Positions 1 to 13,354 of a stretch of DNA of 64,000 nucleotides are shown piece after piece (position 1 is the stretch's first letter; every line of letters begins with the position of its first letter). A program made the position numbers and the translations under genes. The notes beneath the pieces were generated by a model that was given only the letters and a program-made list of their open reading frames with translations, searched no databases and was not told where the DNA came from. The DNA comes from Vitis vinifera (lineage: Eukaryota > Streptophyta > Magnoliopsida > Vitales > Vitaceae), in the NCBI RefSeq assembly GCF_030704535.1, contig NC_081808.1, positions 18,908,501 through 18,972,500 of the forward strand. The letters run 5' to 3'.

Positions 1-568
1 TAAAATGGAGGACCATATCTCAAAAGTTTGCCTAACTCAAACATGGCTAAAATGGTTATGTTTTCCAATAACGTTACATCTTGACTGCACTAAATCGTAA
101 CGATCCCATATTTAATACTCCTTTGCTAAAGTTCTTTCTTGTTTTTTAATTCTGAAAGCACGCACGGGGCTTGCTACTGAAAGAAAAATGTGGGCGCTCA
201 CCGCATTCTCCTTTGGGTTATTTCTGAAGGTTTACTGCAAAGTATAGTCTTTGGAATCCATCATTGCTACCCAAGTGGGGTAGTCAAACAATTGAAAGAT
301 TTTACATTCTGCTGCTCTGAATTGCATGAAATAAATGAACAAATTAATAATTATTCTTAATTTTATTTATAAGAAGAACACTGATGTCATTGTATCTATT
401 TGGAAAGAATTTCCGTAACTATGGTCCGGCTACTTTTTTTCTTTCTTTGGAAAGTATTCATGAGATTTTATTGAAGTCCAAACTGTTAAATTTGCAGAAG
501 TCATTGAAGATAGTACTAAGAGAGACAGAAAGAAAGGAGGGAAGAAGGGGTTAATGATATATATATAT
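1..568. other. non-coding flank
   Basis: AT-rich sequence without a supportable gene. It is the 3' flank of the minus-strand gene that ends at 569 and includes a short TA run near 555-567. No repeat family was recognised. Confidence 0.5.
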
Positions 569-1018
569 TCACCGATTTCCAACCCTTGAAAAAAACGAAG
601 TTTGTGCGGAGGTTTTTCTGGTTAAACCAGCAGGTTCTTCCTCGTGTACATCAACTTTAGCAACACATCTGAACATGAAGTTGAAGACGGCGTTAAGAAA
701 GGAACAGGAACCATTAACAGACATGTCTGTAGGCTTGTTCTTCTTCATCTTCTGCTTCTCCTTGAACCACTTCTTCGTCCTATCCGGAAAGCTTTCTTTC
801 CTCGAGAAGGTGTAGCTTCTGAGGTATCTTTGCCTGGAAACGTAGTTGTCATGGCACATGGACTTGGTTGAGCTTAACATTCTCAAGAACTCTGCATCTG
901 CTTCAGGCCATTGGTAGAGCTTCATGAAGCTTACTTTAACTGGGGTTTCCACATCTAAACAGCCGGCAAGACAACTGGGGTTCATCTTCTTTCTTCTTTC
1001 TTCTTCCTTGGCTTTCAT
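569..1018 (-). CDS. small conserved plant protein of unknown function
   Basis: Single-exon reading frame of 149 residues. A second in-frame ATG at 985 begins MNPSCLAGCLD and may be the true start, giving 138 residues. The N-terminal half has a motif I associate with a family of uncharacterised plant proteins: LYQWPEADAEF, then QRYLRSYTFSRKE. A lysine-rich stretch and a C-terminal region with a conserved-looking Cys follow (NFMFRCVAKVDV). There is no signal peptide and no clear membrane span. The charged leader MKAKEEERRKK between the two ATGs is low complexity. The function is not known to me. Codon pattern and motif preservation favour a real gene over a chance frame. Confidence 0.62.
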   Translation of the reverse strand: MKAKEEERRKKMNPSCLAGCLDVETPVKVSFMKLYQWPEADAEFLRMLSSTKSMCHDNYVSRQRYLRSYTFSRKESFPDRTKKWFKEKQKMKKNKPTDMSVNGSCSFLNAVFNFMFRCVAKVDVHEEEPAGLTRKTSAQTSFFSRVGNR

Positions 1019-2379
1019 ATGAGTTCCCTTTTCTCAGTGCATTGTATATAGAACTATTACTCACATGCAGTTGATATGTTTTCGTGCATGACCCAGACTG
1101 CACTTAATCTATTTGGAATCCTCTTGACAACCACAAATCAACAGGACTAGAAATTTAGAGCCAAATGAAAACCAAGCATTTTCAGATAGGGATTGAATTT
1201 CTGGTATCATCTCAATCTAATCCCATGTAAGATGTAACACTAGTCTTTGAAAATTTGAACTTGAAACCTTTTTCATGAGTACTACTTTTAATTTTTAATC
1301 TGAAAAATCATCTTTCTGAGGTGATGGGACCACTGGAGGGGACCAAGGGATTGTTGAAAAAGCAAGAATACAGATCATAAGAAGTGGTGATGGGTGAGAG
1401 TGAGCATAATGTAATTTTGTTTTGTGGGATGAGAATGACCTCTGAGTGGTCGAAGCTCTAGACAGTCACTGTTTGTGGATGGGCGCGAGATATATGTAAG
1501 ATTAAAAATTCAAAATTGGTTTATAATAATAAGCAAACAGTGGGAGAAAGCAACGTGATGGTGAATAGCGACACACATTCTGCGGAAAACGCTCATAAAT
1601 TCAAATATCTTTTTGGTTTGTTGCAGAGAATCTTTGGCTCTTGTCTTCTCTCTTTGTTTTGACCTTCATCTACCCCTTCTGCCTCTGCACATATATATAT
1701 ATAATTTAATTAATAAGTAATTGTTTTGTCTCCACTGCAAGCGCATCCATGATCCAACAAGCCAGAGATAATCAACATCCCAATCAAACGCCCAGATTTG
1801 TTGTTGGGCCGAATATGTCCTCAGTTCAAATGTTTCATTCCTATGCATGACTCGCAGCCCAAGAAGCCCATTGTAGTTTCATCTATTTTCTATCCTCAAA
1901 CACTCCAAAATTCAGCTTTGGTTTTGACCCCATTCATGTTGTATTCAAATCAAAATTTGGGACAAACCAAAACCTATTTCATATCATAATATTTATAATC
2001 TATAATAATACTTATTTTGTTTTTTTTTTTTTTTGAAAAGTGTCAAACTATAATTATATTATAAAATATTTTTTTTTAAAGACAGATAAAAATTTTATTA
2101 TTATTATTATTTTGTCTTGAACAATTATTTAAATTATGGTATAAATATATTCCAAATAATGTTTAAAAAAAATAAATTAATGACTCAAACTTGATGCAAC
2201 CTGAAATTGACCCATACTAATTCAGATTCAATTTGATAACTTGAACCTAGCCACGCTCAACCTATACTCTAAAAGATGAGGTTGGTTAATTACCCCAAGT
2301 TAAAAGTCAAGCTCGGATAGGTTGATTGGACATTTTAAATTCAGATAGGACTTGGGGGCTCAGACCCAATTTTTAGGCC
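1019..2379. other. intergenic, no gene seen
   Basis: Probable upstream region of the minus-strand small gene, then AT-rich spacer. It contains a short (AT) run near 1690-1704, a T-run near 2018-2035 and an ATT trinucleotide stretch near 2098-2112. Nothing coding could be supported. Confidence 0.5.
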
Positions 2380-4684
2380 CGATCCAAACCCAAGAATGAA
2401 TTTGGGACTTGGGAATGGACCTTTGTGATTGGCTATGCCCCGCTTGGGCCTAATACCCTCTCATCGATGGATGGGCAATGGCCAGACCTTGTGGCCATTT
2501 TGAATATTCTCAGAAAAAGGGTTCAATTTACCAGACACTTTCCTCCGTGGACATGATAATGAAATCATACACTTGTGATTTGTGACGTGCGAATGAGAAA
2601 TCCACGCAATTGAGTGCGAACAAAAAAAAAAAAAAAAAAAAAGGCGATTTTCCCATGGGATGCAAAACCTTTTCTAATTGTCTTTTGGCACATGAGGCGT
2701 GGTAGGATCGTATTCACAAAGACCCATCAAAGCACCATGGTGGTGGGGGAGGCGGAATCTCTAGTCCTTGCTGGGTCCTGTGGGTCGATTTGACGGACCC
2801 TGAACACAATCGAAATTGTGATAGTGCACACAAGATCGTCCATATCCATTTCAAAGAAAGACGCGGGCACAAGCATCTGAACCGAAAGGAAAAGACAAAA
2901 TGGGTAGGCAAAACAGTCATATCATGGGGAGGTGGCATTCAATGCTACAAATAATTTTGTAAGAGACTAGCAGGCAAATTTTAATGATGCCCAAGGACAG
3001 AAGCTTTGGGTGCTTGTTTTCTCAGTGGTACCTTGTTTCAGATGAAGGAAGGTTTAGGTTACAGTGGGGTCGGTGCAGTGGACTAAGTGGACCCTGTAAG
3101 TAGAATTTGCGAATTTTTTGTTGAGATCCGCAAGATACTGCTTTCAAGCTACTGGCGTCACAAATGTTCAAACAAGGAAAGAATAATAACTTAAACAAAA
3201 AAAGTATTGGCCGGAACATCAAATTTCCAGCAAACAACGTCAGAGCCAACATGGGGTAGGTGGAGTGCTTAATCAGAGGAGCATGGCTTTGCCCCAGTAA
3301 GAAGCATGCAATTGAAAGATTCGGGTCATTCCCTGTAGGCATCCGATTCTCACACAAGTCTAAAGTGGTGATGAAGTAGAGTTAGGATTCTAATCTTTAG
3401 AGCCAAGTAGTATATATGCACACAAATTTAGGAAACACAAGTTAACACCAGTGAATGGTAAAAGGGCTTTGATTTGGGAAGCTCAACTAATAATTAGCCA
3501 ATAACTGTTACAATCATGAAATTTAGGCTCACATGATCTGGATCTAGGCGATTGTTGGGCTGTCTTGCTTTCTTAATCATAACCCTTTAATCAATGAAAA
3601 GGAGAGATCAGGAAGCATTGAGACATGCGGCCAGGATCATCGCAGTGCATGGAAGTGCCCATTCTCTTCTTCAAAATGTTTTGCTTGCTCATTTATAGTA
3701 AATTTTGTGTCATTGAAATTGTGTGGGGGCCTGGGCCAGTCAGATTCTGAGGTGGGTGGTTACCTTCCTCTGCTTGTAGTGGCTTGAGAAAATACTACTG
3801 GGCGATAAACATGCTGATTTCATAGCCCACCAATCTGACAAAGTCTCTCTAGGTGGGGGATAACCATGCTTAGGTATTGCTGGGTTTGTGATCCAGATGT
3901 TGGAATCATTTCAAGAAGGTGGAAGCACTAACCCACAAACCCAGATGTAGAAATTAATTTAATAGAAAGAATGGTATGTGTTGGTCAAGTTTCCTGAGTT
4001 TTTTGGGAACAACAAAAATGGCAATTCAGAATTATGATCTTCAGACCCTGCACCCAGAATTTGGTGCAAATCATGGTTTAATGGAAAGGTCAATCAGTCC
4101 TGGTATAGTTACTTTAGGATGATTAATCTTTATCCTGTTGTGCAACCCAATCTCCACTCAGTAAATATTACTTAACTTGACCACGTGGGAGGATTTGATT
4201 AAAAGAGATGCAGTGTGGGTTCTACCTTTGGGAGGTACCAAAAAGATTTCACCAATGAGTGAGATCACATGTGCGGTCGAATCTTCTAGTATTTGAATCT
4301 TAGCCTTATAATTCCATTTATTTGGATTTTTAGATCTTTTTTTATCACTGAAAGATGGAGAGTTCCATTTTTTCCATTTTATTTTCTGAAAATAAACAAG
4401 TGGACGGTACGTAGTTTGTCAATTGTCAGTAAGAGTTACAGTGGAAAAAGGTCGGGAGAGAGAGAGAGAGAGTGGAGAAGCAGTTAAAAGAATTTTGGAA
4501 CATCTAGTATGACTTGGGATGGCATTTTGTCTCCACGAAGAATAAGAGGCTTGGGGTTTTTGACGCTTGGTGGATTGGTGGTGGAAAAATGACAAGAAAA
4601 TGGACCCACATGCAAGAAAGAAGAGGGAATTTTACAGTGGTTGATGCCACTATCCTCTGTCCTTTTGGTTGTTTAAGGTAAGGT

Positions 4685-4985
4685 GACGAAGCCATAAATA
4701 GCTTTCAACTCTTGCATTTTTCTTGCGGCCCTTTTAGCGTGGATATGCGTAGGATTCAAGTACCATTCATTTCATTTCCTGCCTTTCCCTTTTTTTTTTC
4801 CCCTCTTTTACTGGGATGTTCATCTAACTTTATTTGTAAAATTTCTTCTCTGGATTCATGGCAGTTAAGGGTATCAAGGAAAATATCTAGTCTCCTCTTT
4901 AATCTTTACTTGCTTACTTTGCCTTCAAGCCAATTCTGGGATCGATCAGATTCCATTATGCCTGCAGATTCTTAATCTGTTTCAG
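4685..4985 (+). promoter_or_regulatory. DAR1 copy 1 core promoter and leader exon
   Basis: The segment is strongly conserved with 13355-13650 in copy 2. It has a TATA-like cataaatag near 4694, then a pyrimidine-rich leader, and ends at the donor CAG|GTGAGT (4986). The matching acceptor is TGCAG|GC at 5868/5869, upstream of the ATG at 5910, so the 5' UTR carries an intron of about 0.88 kb. The transcription start is not visible, and the TATA call rests only on position and conservation. Confidence 0.4.
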
Positions 4986-5909
4986 GTGAGTTACTGACGC
5001 ATGATTCTCTCTCTCACCCCATTTTAGTGAATTACTTTTGCATACCATGTCAAGAATCTAACAGGCATATCAGGCATGTGGAATCAGTTTCCTTCCTTTT
5101 TCCAATCATTTGATGGATGGTGGAGGGTGTTGTTATATGAACATGAGATTTGCTGGTATTTAATAAAATTTCGTAGCTATTTCATGCTGTTCGGAGTGGG
5201 CGTCAGATTGGGGTTTTGGGTAAATGATTCATTTTGGCAATTCTGTATTTGGGGTGTGTCGGTCGTAGTGTTCTTGCCTCCTGCACATTGATTTTGTCAT
5301 TGATCATGAAAATTGCCTTTGATTAGATAGGATGTAGGCACCCTTTTGTTGGAATTCAGGTTTGGAATGCAGGAATCTGAAATTCACAAGGTTTTACTCA
5401 TCACTCCACTATCTTCTGAATCACTTAGGAAGCTTGAGTGCTTTATCTTTGCTAGACTGTGCTAGAAGGGATAATTTTCATTCAGAATTTTCACTCTTTC
5501 TTTCCCTTTTCCCCTTTTTCCCTTCCTCTCAATATATAATTATCGAGTTTTGAACCATGGTTTAGATATTTATTTTCCAATTTAAGTGCTTGTCAGGCTG
5601 CTTCTTTTGTGATTGCAATATAATCTTAAATGTCCTTGTAATCTTATTTCTTATTCACCTTCTTAAAAACGGGCTGGAAAACCATTGTTTCCCTATGTTT
5701 GTCTAAGGATTCAAAATTGTTTTAGAAGGAAAGATTTTTGCAGATCTCCATCTAAAAGAATTGGATATAAATTGAGGATCAAAGTAATCACTTGCAGTAG
5801 TCACACTTATACCTAGCCATGACTTTTTTATGGCATTTCTTTTACCTATGAAAATGACTTGGGTGCAGGCAAGATTTTGCCAGCCCACAAGGGAATAAAA
5901 TTTCTCATT

Positions 5910-8900
5910 ATGGATTGGCTAACCAAGATTCTAAAAGGCTCTGGCCATAAAATCTCAGAAGGCCAGTATCATGGGAGATATGGGGATGACAGAATTTGGG
6001 AAGAGCCGTCAACTCCTGTGGTATGGTTCCTGCTGTTTATTGATTATTTTATTTTTTTACATATAGATATCTTGCTCATCACTCATATAAGGTTAGTCTA
6101 GTCAGTTCTGTGAGAGTAGCATTGTGATAAGATGAAATCTTCACTTCAAGTTAGTTTATGAAGCAGAGGAGCCACACCAAAGTTCTTTTTGTTACTTTTA
6201 CTAACTAGATTTATCCTATGAAGTTCCTTCTGTGTTAGTTTTATGTTGTTGGGAAACTCGAATGCAGGATGTATCCACAGATTTTGACCATGATGATCTT
6301 GCTGTTGCTATGGCTCGTTCCCTTGAAGATTACCCTGAGGAAGATCAGAAAGGGAAAAAAGTAGTTGGTAAGTCACATGGTTATAGGGTGTGACAATGAA
6401 CATCCATGCCAATAATGCTGTTGGAAACTGCTAATTGCTCTTATCAAACACGATACAATATTGCAGGTGCTTAGAATTGTTGAAGAAACAAAATGTAACA
6501 GGGTACCTTTGGTATTACTTTATAGATGTGAATTAGTGCTTTTCCACCTTTCTGGGGATCTTAATTGTTACCTCAGAATTTTGTTCATTCTCACTAAATG
6601 ATCTTGTGCTTTACAGATAGAGTACAAGTATTTCAGCTGTGTTTCTGTTTGTTTTGGTAATTTTCTTTTTTAATGTCAATTAGAGTTAGAATCTATGCTT
6701 TTTGCTAGACATCATTCAACTGTTTTGATATATGTATTTCTCATCTTATACTCTTCAACCTGCCATGATAGGATCTAGCAAACTGTTTCTGGCAGATAGT
6801 AGTTCTACCCTGATTCTTGTTGTGGTAGATTAGTTTAGGGCACAAGTTCAGAGTCTCATGTTGGTTAGGGCTTGACCTATGATCATGTGCAATTGTATAT
6901 GGAAATGCTTCAATCATGAAAATGCTTCTAAAGGTCCTTCCTGATTGAAGTTTTAATTGCCAAAAGAGATGATTTAACATTGATGTTTTTCCTCTATGCT
7001 CTTGTCTGAGACTCTTTTAAGTTAAAAATGAAGACAATTGTCTTAGAAACTTCCTGCAAACTTTGCTTACACTGTGACATGGATAAGATTCCTTACAAGG
7101 GAATATTCAATAATTATTTTTCCATTGAATGCATCTTATTTTTATATGATCCTATAGAGTAAATATTTCTTGTCTCTTAGTTTTTTTTTTTTTTCTATTT
7201 ATCTGTTAGATACTGAATCTCAATTGGAGGAAGATGAACAACTTGCTAGAGCTCTTCAAGAGAGTTTGAACGTGGAGTCTCCTCCTCGACATGATGCTGG
7301 AAATATATTTCAACCTTTTCCATCATTCTTTTCACCTGGTTATAGGTACATGCTGTTACCTGTGAACCCTTTCCTAAAAGTTTAATTTCTCTCACTTGCA
7401 GATTATTCTAATTTTAAGTGCTGAAGAAATTTTAAGAGGAAAATAAAACTTTATTTCATTGTGATTCAGTTTTGAGCCTTCTAAAATAAGTAGTGATTGT
7501 ATCCCTGGTAGGGGGAGTTAGGTGGTTAATCATGTTTGTATGTGCATTTCTGATTTGGAAACATTGCTTTACTTGATTGCGGAGAAAGCTTGCAAAAAGA
7601 AATGAATGCTCCCCAACCTATCGGAGGATTGAGGGAAACTTGAGAAATGTTGTTGCTTTACTTGTCAAGCCATTGCATCCTAAGCCTTCACCAAGTTCCA
7701 GATCAAGAGTAGGATGCTTAAAAAGATGCAATCTGTAAAGGTTAGGAATCTTATATTGTTAAGAAATTGGGACCATATGTATTTCCTTGGTGTCTTTCAT
7801 ACGCTAAACAAACACTAGAGATGTTAAAAGAATGAAGCATCCGATAGGTAGAATAATAGAAGCATGTAACTGTAAAATGTGTTAATAAGTTATAAAGAGG
7901 AAATATGTTTGTCACTATCTGAGTCCATGGTCCTATGATAACAGCAGATGACATTCAAAACATGCTGACTGTTTCACTTTGATGTTTGCAAAATTGGACA
8001 ACAGAACAGCCTTATGCAACATGATGCAATTTTATATGGGACTTGTACATATAACATTAACTGTTTGATAAATAGGGCTTCTCATGTTTTATGTCATTCT
8101 CCTGCATGTGTGTCATGGACTTCGTATGAGACCTCACATGGTTAATTACACAATATCACTTGTAGGATCTGTGCTGGGTGCAACTGCGAGATTGGTCATG
8201 GAAGATATTTGAGTTGCATGGGTGCTGTTTGGCATCCAGAATGTTTTCGTTGCCGTGCTTGTGGGCTTCCCATTTTTGAACATGAGGTCCAAATCCAGTT
8301 CAGATTTATTCTAGTTTTGGTCTGGCATTGGCTAATGAAATGCTTGGATCCAAAGCTGATTTTCCAGTAATTTTGGTGGTTCTATGGAATGCACTTGCTA
8401 ATTTTCATTTTTTCCTTTCTTTGATAGTTTTCTATGTCCGGAAGTCATCCTTATCACAAATCATGCTACAAGGAACAAAATCATCCAAAATGTGATGTTT
8501 GCAGGAACTTTGTAAGTGTCAATCCTAAGGCCGGACAACATAACTTTATATTCTGCAAAAGCTAGTTCTATTTATCTCATCTATATCCAGTATGACTATG
8601 GAAAGTATTCTTTTGTTACCAGCTTTCAACATCATATCATGCCCTAGCAATATGAACTGTTCAGTATATATTTTTTAGATCGGTCTTTTCTCCTTTCTTT
8701 TTCCTTTCCTAATAATCTGATATCATAGTATTGCTTAGTGATCAAATGCTTCATTAACAGAAACTCTAGACCGAGGAAATGTAAAATCTAATACTCTCAC
8801 CAATTTTTTACCTGCATTAATAAGTACCAAGGAGCTGTTTGAAAAATCATAAAATTGCCAGCCAATTTTGACATAGCTGAAATCCGTTGTTCATTTCTTT

Positions 8901-11375
8901 TCTGATGGCACGGTAAGCAGACTGGCGTAAAAGAAAGTTTGAAAATTATGTCTCTTAAAGTGAAAAGTGTAAATCATTTATGATCATTTTCCTGCTATTC
9001 TTGTTGCTTTAGTTTAAATAAGCTGGACCATTCTCTGAATTTCCAAGACTGGATACAAGGTTGTTTGTGAAAGTAATTGCATAGGAGAATGAATGAATCC
9101 TAATGGTCTGTGGAAGGATTTCAATTACCTATTTGTAGCAGATAACCTCCAAAGTTATCATTTTGTCTAGAATTGTTTGCACTGTCAAAATATCACTTCC
9201 CCTCCTTGTTTAGGTTTGCTGCTAATAAAAATGACAGAGTAGGGGATCCCTGGATGGAGGAGGATGGGCATGGTTTTTGGAATCTTTGCCTTTTTTAAGG
9301 GCTTTCATGACTGGGAGTTGGAGGCAGTTGGCACACTTTTTGGGCCCATTCATGAAGTGACTGTCCAAGGATCAGATATGGATAGATTAATGTGGAGGGA
9401 AGAGGAGAATCGGAGCTTGTCCATCAAGTCTTGTTATTATTCCCTTTCTGCTGAATTCTTTGAGAAGTTTCCAGCTAAAGGGATTTCTTGTTATCATTTC
9501 TCAAAAAATTGACCAACTGAGTGGATATCTGTTTTTGGGGGGCATTGGTCTTAGGATGGGCTAATACAATCTACATCCATTCTCATTTAGTGCTTCTTGG
9601 ATCCAGTCAATGGCTTATTCTTTACCACCATTGCTATCTTTTGACTGGATTGGCTACTTAGTTCTAGTGCTTGTAAAATATATTTTTCTTGCAGATACTT
9701 CTATAACTCAGGTTTTGAGTTATGAATATTGTCTTCTAGTTTACCATGATTTTCTACATTATGAAACTATTTTGAATAAACTAGATGTGCAATGTATATT
9801 TGTTTCTTTTGTATGTTTTTCACAAATGATACTGTAGCATCAATGTATTTCTTTCCTTTTTGTACAGATTCCAACAAATGCAGCTGGACTTATTGAGTAT
9901 AGAGCACATCCGTTCTGGATGCAAAAGTACTGTCCCTCACACGAGCATGATGGAACTCCTCGGTGTTGTAGTTGTGAAAGAATGGAGGTTAGTTGGAAGA
10001 AGATACAACCCCCCATCCCACACACACTGAAGAAATCTTCTTGTAGCTTGATGATAAACAACAGATCTCTAATTTTTCTTTTTTGGTATTTCTTTATGGA
10101 AAATCTGCCAACCCATGCAGGCAAGGGACACTAGATATCTATCACTTGATGATGGTAGGAAACTATGTCTGGAGTGTCTGGACTCTGCTATCATGGAAAC
10201 TGTAGAGTGCCAGCCTCTTTACCTTGAAATACAAGAATTTTATGAGGGTTTGAATATGAAAGTGGAGCAGCAAGTCCCTCTTCTCTTGGTTGAGAGACAA
10301 GCACTAAATGAGGCCATGGAGGGAGAAAAGAATGTAAGGGCTAATGCATTGAAGTGATCATTTTTCATAGCAACAGGTACTTTCTTGTCTTTTATTTTAA
10401 GCTTCCATCAAGTTTGAATGTTCTCTTTATTTTATGGGCAGGGACATCATCACTTGCCTGAGACTAGAGGACTCTGCCTGTCCGAAGAACAGACTGTTAG
10501 CACTGTAAGGATTTCGTTCTCAGAAATCTAACGTCAAATTTTGTTGTGTGATATACTTAGAGGAACGAATTTGTTAGTGGATTACAAATGTATGCTTATG
10601 TCACTGTAATGACCAGATTTCGGGGAGGCCTAGGATTGGCACAGGCTATCGGATTATAGACATGATGACAGAACCTTATAGGCTAATCCGTCGATGTGAA
10701 GTGACAGCAATTCTCATTTTGTATGGGCTCCCAAGGTACATCTCTTATACCCTCTATAGCAAATTGTTTACTTGCTTTAGTAGTTTTGATGCATGTGGCA
10801 AAAACAACCTTCCTTGAATACAGGTTGCTGACTGGGTCGATCCTGGCTCACGAGATGATGCATGCATGGCTCCGACTGAAAGGTACTTTATCTGTTCAGT
10901 GACAAATGTTGCATTGACAATAGTTTCTATTTAAGTTCTCTGAAATATGATTAATCCATGTTCTTCAAATATTGCACTTCCTGTGTTTCCATTCATAATG
11001 AGAAGCTAGAAATTAATAACCAAGTGTTTGGCAGGATATCCAAATCTGAGTCAGGATGTTGAAGAAGGCATCTGCCAGGTGTTGGCTTATATGTGGTTGG
11101 ATTCAGAGATATATTCAAGTGCTGGTAGTGATGTTGCTTCGGCTTCTTCTTCTTCTTCATCATCATCATCATCATCATCCTCATCCACAACATCAAAGAA
11201 GGGTGCACGGTCTCAGTTTGAGAAGAAACTTGGTGAGTTTTTCAAACACCAGATAGAGACGGATAGTTCACCAGCTTATGGGGACGGATTTAGAGCAGGT
11301 AACCAAGCAGTGCAGAAGTACGGCCTCAAGAGTACCCTTGACCATATTCGGCTGACAGGAAGCTTTCCTTACTGA
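5910..11375 (+). CDS. DAR1: DA1-related protein 1 (DAR1), copy 1: UIM-LIM-peptidase
   Basis: Eleven coding exons: 5910-6020, 6268-6367, 7210-7345, 8166-8286, 8428-8511, 9868-9987, 10121-10333, 10442-10504, 10617-10735, 10824-10882, 11035-11375. They join in frame to 488 residues with GT/AG borders throughout. The start [21 protein letters not shown] matches the DAR1-type N-terminus. Two ubiquitin-interacting motifs follow (about 46-60, [11 protein letters not shown]; about 77-92, [12 protein letters not shown]). Next is a LIM zinc domain from residue 118 (CAGC, HPEC, CRAC, HKSC, CDVC), a second Cys/His block ending CCSCERME, and the DA1-like domain with zinc-peptidase motif HEMMH at 365-369. 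DA1-family members are ubiquitin-activated peptidases that limit cell proliferation and organ size. A 14-residue serine run lies near 413-426. Arabidopsis DAR1 has three UIMs as I remember it; I see two here. Confidence 0.9.
9195..9640 (+). mobile_element. LINE (non-LTR retrotransposon) ORF2 3' scrap in DAR1 intron 5
   Basis: Translation gives [17 protein letters not shown], then after a frameshift [12 protein letters not shown], and then [22 protein letters not shown]. This order (DG.W.P, NDWE, D...W....G.FS.KS.Y..L) is the segment after the reverse transcriptase in plant L1-like LINEs. It is broken by a stop and a frameshift. The same scrap sits in intron 5 of copy 2, so insertion preceded the gene duplication. 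Confidence 0.6.
11143..11186 (+). repeat. TCT/TCA trinucleotide run coding for polyserine
   Basis: In-frame TCT and TCA triplets in the last DAR1 copy 1 exon encode 14 serines. The same position in copy 2 has a short mixed Ser/Thr/Pro segment, and the 8-codon difference accounts exactly for the difference in exon length (341 versus 317 bases). Confidence 0.85.
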
Positions 11376-11852
11376 GAGCTGACCAATAACTCAGCCCTAT
11401 CATCTTTTAGTTTTACAGGACCTAGACCCAACATGAATTATGAACATCACAAGAATAAGTAAGCAGCTAAATGCCGCTTCTCATGCGCAATTGCTGTAAT
11501 TCCCCAATAGTGGGCGCCACATATTTTACTATTTTGCCTAATAATTAATAACATATAGGGAAAAAAAAGAAGTTAGAATTGCTTATGACATTTCCTCTGT
11601 TCAACTATTAGAAGCTTTGATCCATTGTGCAGAAGTACATCTCACTGCTTGGGTAAGCCTCTAGAGAGGAAACAGCCCAGCCATAAGTGATGTAATTAAG
11701 CAGCAAGTTTTCTACTGGTTTCAATGTTTCATCATTTTATACAGCATACAACTCCAGTTATTTCCAGCAACCATTGGAAGCATAATGGAGATAATTTCAT
11801 TTAGTAGTAGAGGAACATATTTATTTTCCCAGTTATGAAGCCAACTCCGGTG

Positions 11853-11855
<3 letters not shown>

Positions 11856-11884
<29 letters not shown>
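11856..11884 (+). repeat. (CT)n microsatellite
   Basis: About 29 bases of CT dinucleotides in the 3' flank of DAR1 copy 1. The copy 2 equivalent near 21020 is much shorter, so the locus is variable between paralogues. Confidence 0.9.
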
Positions 11885-11886
<2 letters not shown>

Positions 11887-13354
11887 GCTGATCATCCTCT
11901 TTGAGAATATTGATGAGCTCTCTCCTCTTGAGAAATTTCACCAAGTTGGGAGGATTCTAATATTTCATATTTATTAATAGCACTTCAGTTTTCTGAAATT
12001 ATTATGACATTGTCGGCTAATGGGGTTATGATATTGGTGAAATGAATTTATTGCCCTTCATTAATTAAATATGTTCATCAAAATATCATATTTTAGTGCA
12101 TTGGAATAACTAGAAAATACAGTGCTACATAATTGAAAATTGAAAGGCCTCAATCCTAATCGCCTAGACATGCCCACTAGTTAGCCTACCCCTTTAGGGA
12201 AATACTCTCAGACCCGATCTTTAGGAATGAATTTGGGATTTTGAGAATCTACCTTTGTGACCGACTATGCCGCGTGTGGGCCTAATCCCCTATCCCTCTC
12301 ATCCACATGGTGTTGCCATTTGAATAATCCAAGAAAAAGGGGTTCGATTTACGAGACACTTTCCCCCGTAGACAATGATAATGAAATTCATACAAGTGTG
12401 ATTTGTGACGTGCGCATGCGAAATCCACGCAATTTAATTGCAAAAAGAAGGCAACTTTTCCGTGAGGGAGCAATGCCACAACTTTTCTAATTGTCTTTTG
12501 AGTGGGCTTGGCTGAGCCCCTGAACACGATCAAAATTGAAACAGTGCGCACAAGACCGTCCATATCTATCACAAGGAAAGATGGGGGCTCCAGGGAAAAG
12601 ACAAAATGGGTGGGCAAAACAGCCATATCATGGGGAGGCGGCTTTCTATGGTACAAATTATTTTGTAAGAGACTAGCAGTCAAATTTAGATGATGGTAAA
12701 AGACACAAGCCTTGGGTGCTTGTTTCAGCGGAAGGGAGGTTCAGGCTAGAATGGGGTGGGTGCGGTGGGCCATATGAAAATGCTTTGTTATAAGGAACTG
12801 CTTTCACCGTACTGGCTTCACCAATGTTCAAAACAAGGAAAGAATAATAAATAAATACAAGTATCGCCTGAACTGGAACATCAAGGAGTCCAGCAAACAA
12901 CGTCTGAACGTCAGACTCATCATGGGGTACTTAATAGAAAAAACCCCATTGATCAATGAAAAGGCGAGAGCATGATGAATTAAGACACGGGGCAGGGATC
13001 ATTGCAGTGCATGGAAGTTCCTATTTTCTTCTTCAAAATAAGTTGATTGAAAGATATGCAGTTAACTAGCCAATTCATTTTAATTTTCAGAAAATAAACA
13101 AGAGATCAGTAGTTTGTCAATTGTCACTAAGAGGTACGGACGCGAGGAAGAGGGAGAGAGTGGCAAAGCAGTGAAGACTTTTTGTCTCCACGAAGACGAA
13201 GACTTTGGGTTTTTTGACGCCTGGTGAATTGGTAGTGGAGAAATGGAAAGAAAATGGACCCACATGCAAAAAACGAAAAAGAAAAGAGAGAAAGTGTTAC
13301 AGTTGTTGATGCCCCTTTCCTCGGTCCTTCTGGTGGTTTTTAGGAAGGTAAGAT

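Larger units (their letters stand above)
2380..11990 (+). repeat. tandem segmental duplication, unit 1
   Basis: The block starts near 2380-2480 (gaatgaatttggga... tatgccccgcttgggcc) and ends near 11985 (gagaatattgatgagctctc... ctaatatttcatatt). It is matched by 12200-21160 along most of its length: promoter-like region, leader exon, all coding exons, introns and 3' flank. Offsets run from about 9.8 kb upstream to 8.56 kb at the start codon and 9.19 kb at the stop. The shifts come from copy-specific indels: about 1 kb present only here around 3255-3580 and 3680-4370, and copy-2 insertions in intron 3. Confidence 0.85.

Noticed and set aside
10993..11256. Frames in other registers over the DAR1 last exon, with Met or Leu/His runs
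   Set aside because: Shadows of the trinucleotide repeat encoding polyserine in the real frame.
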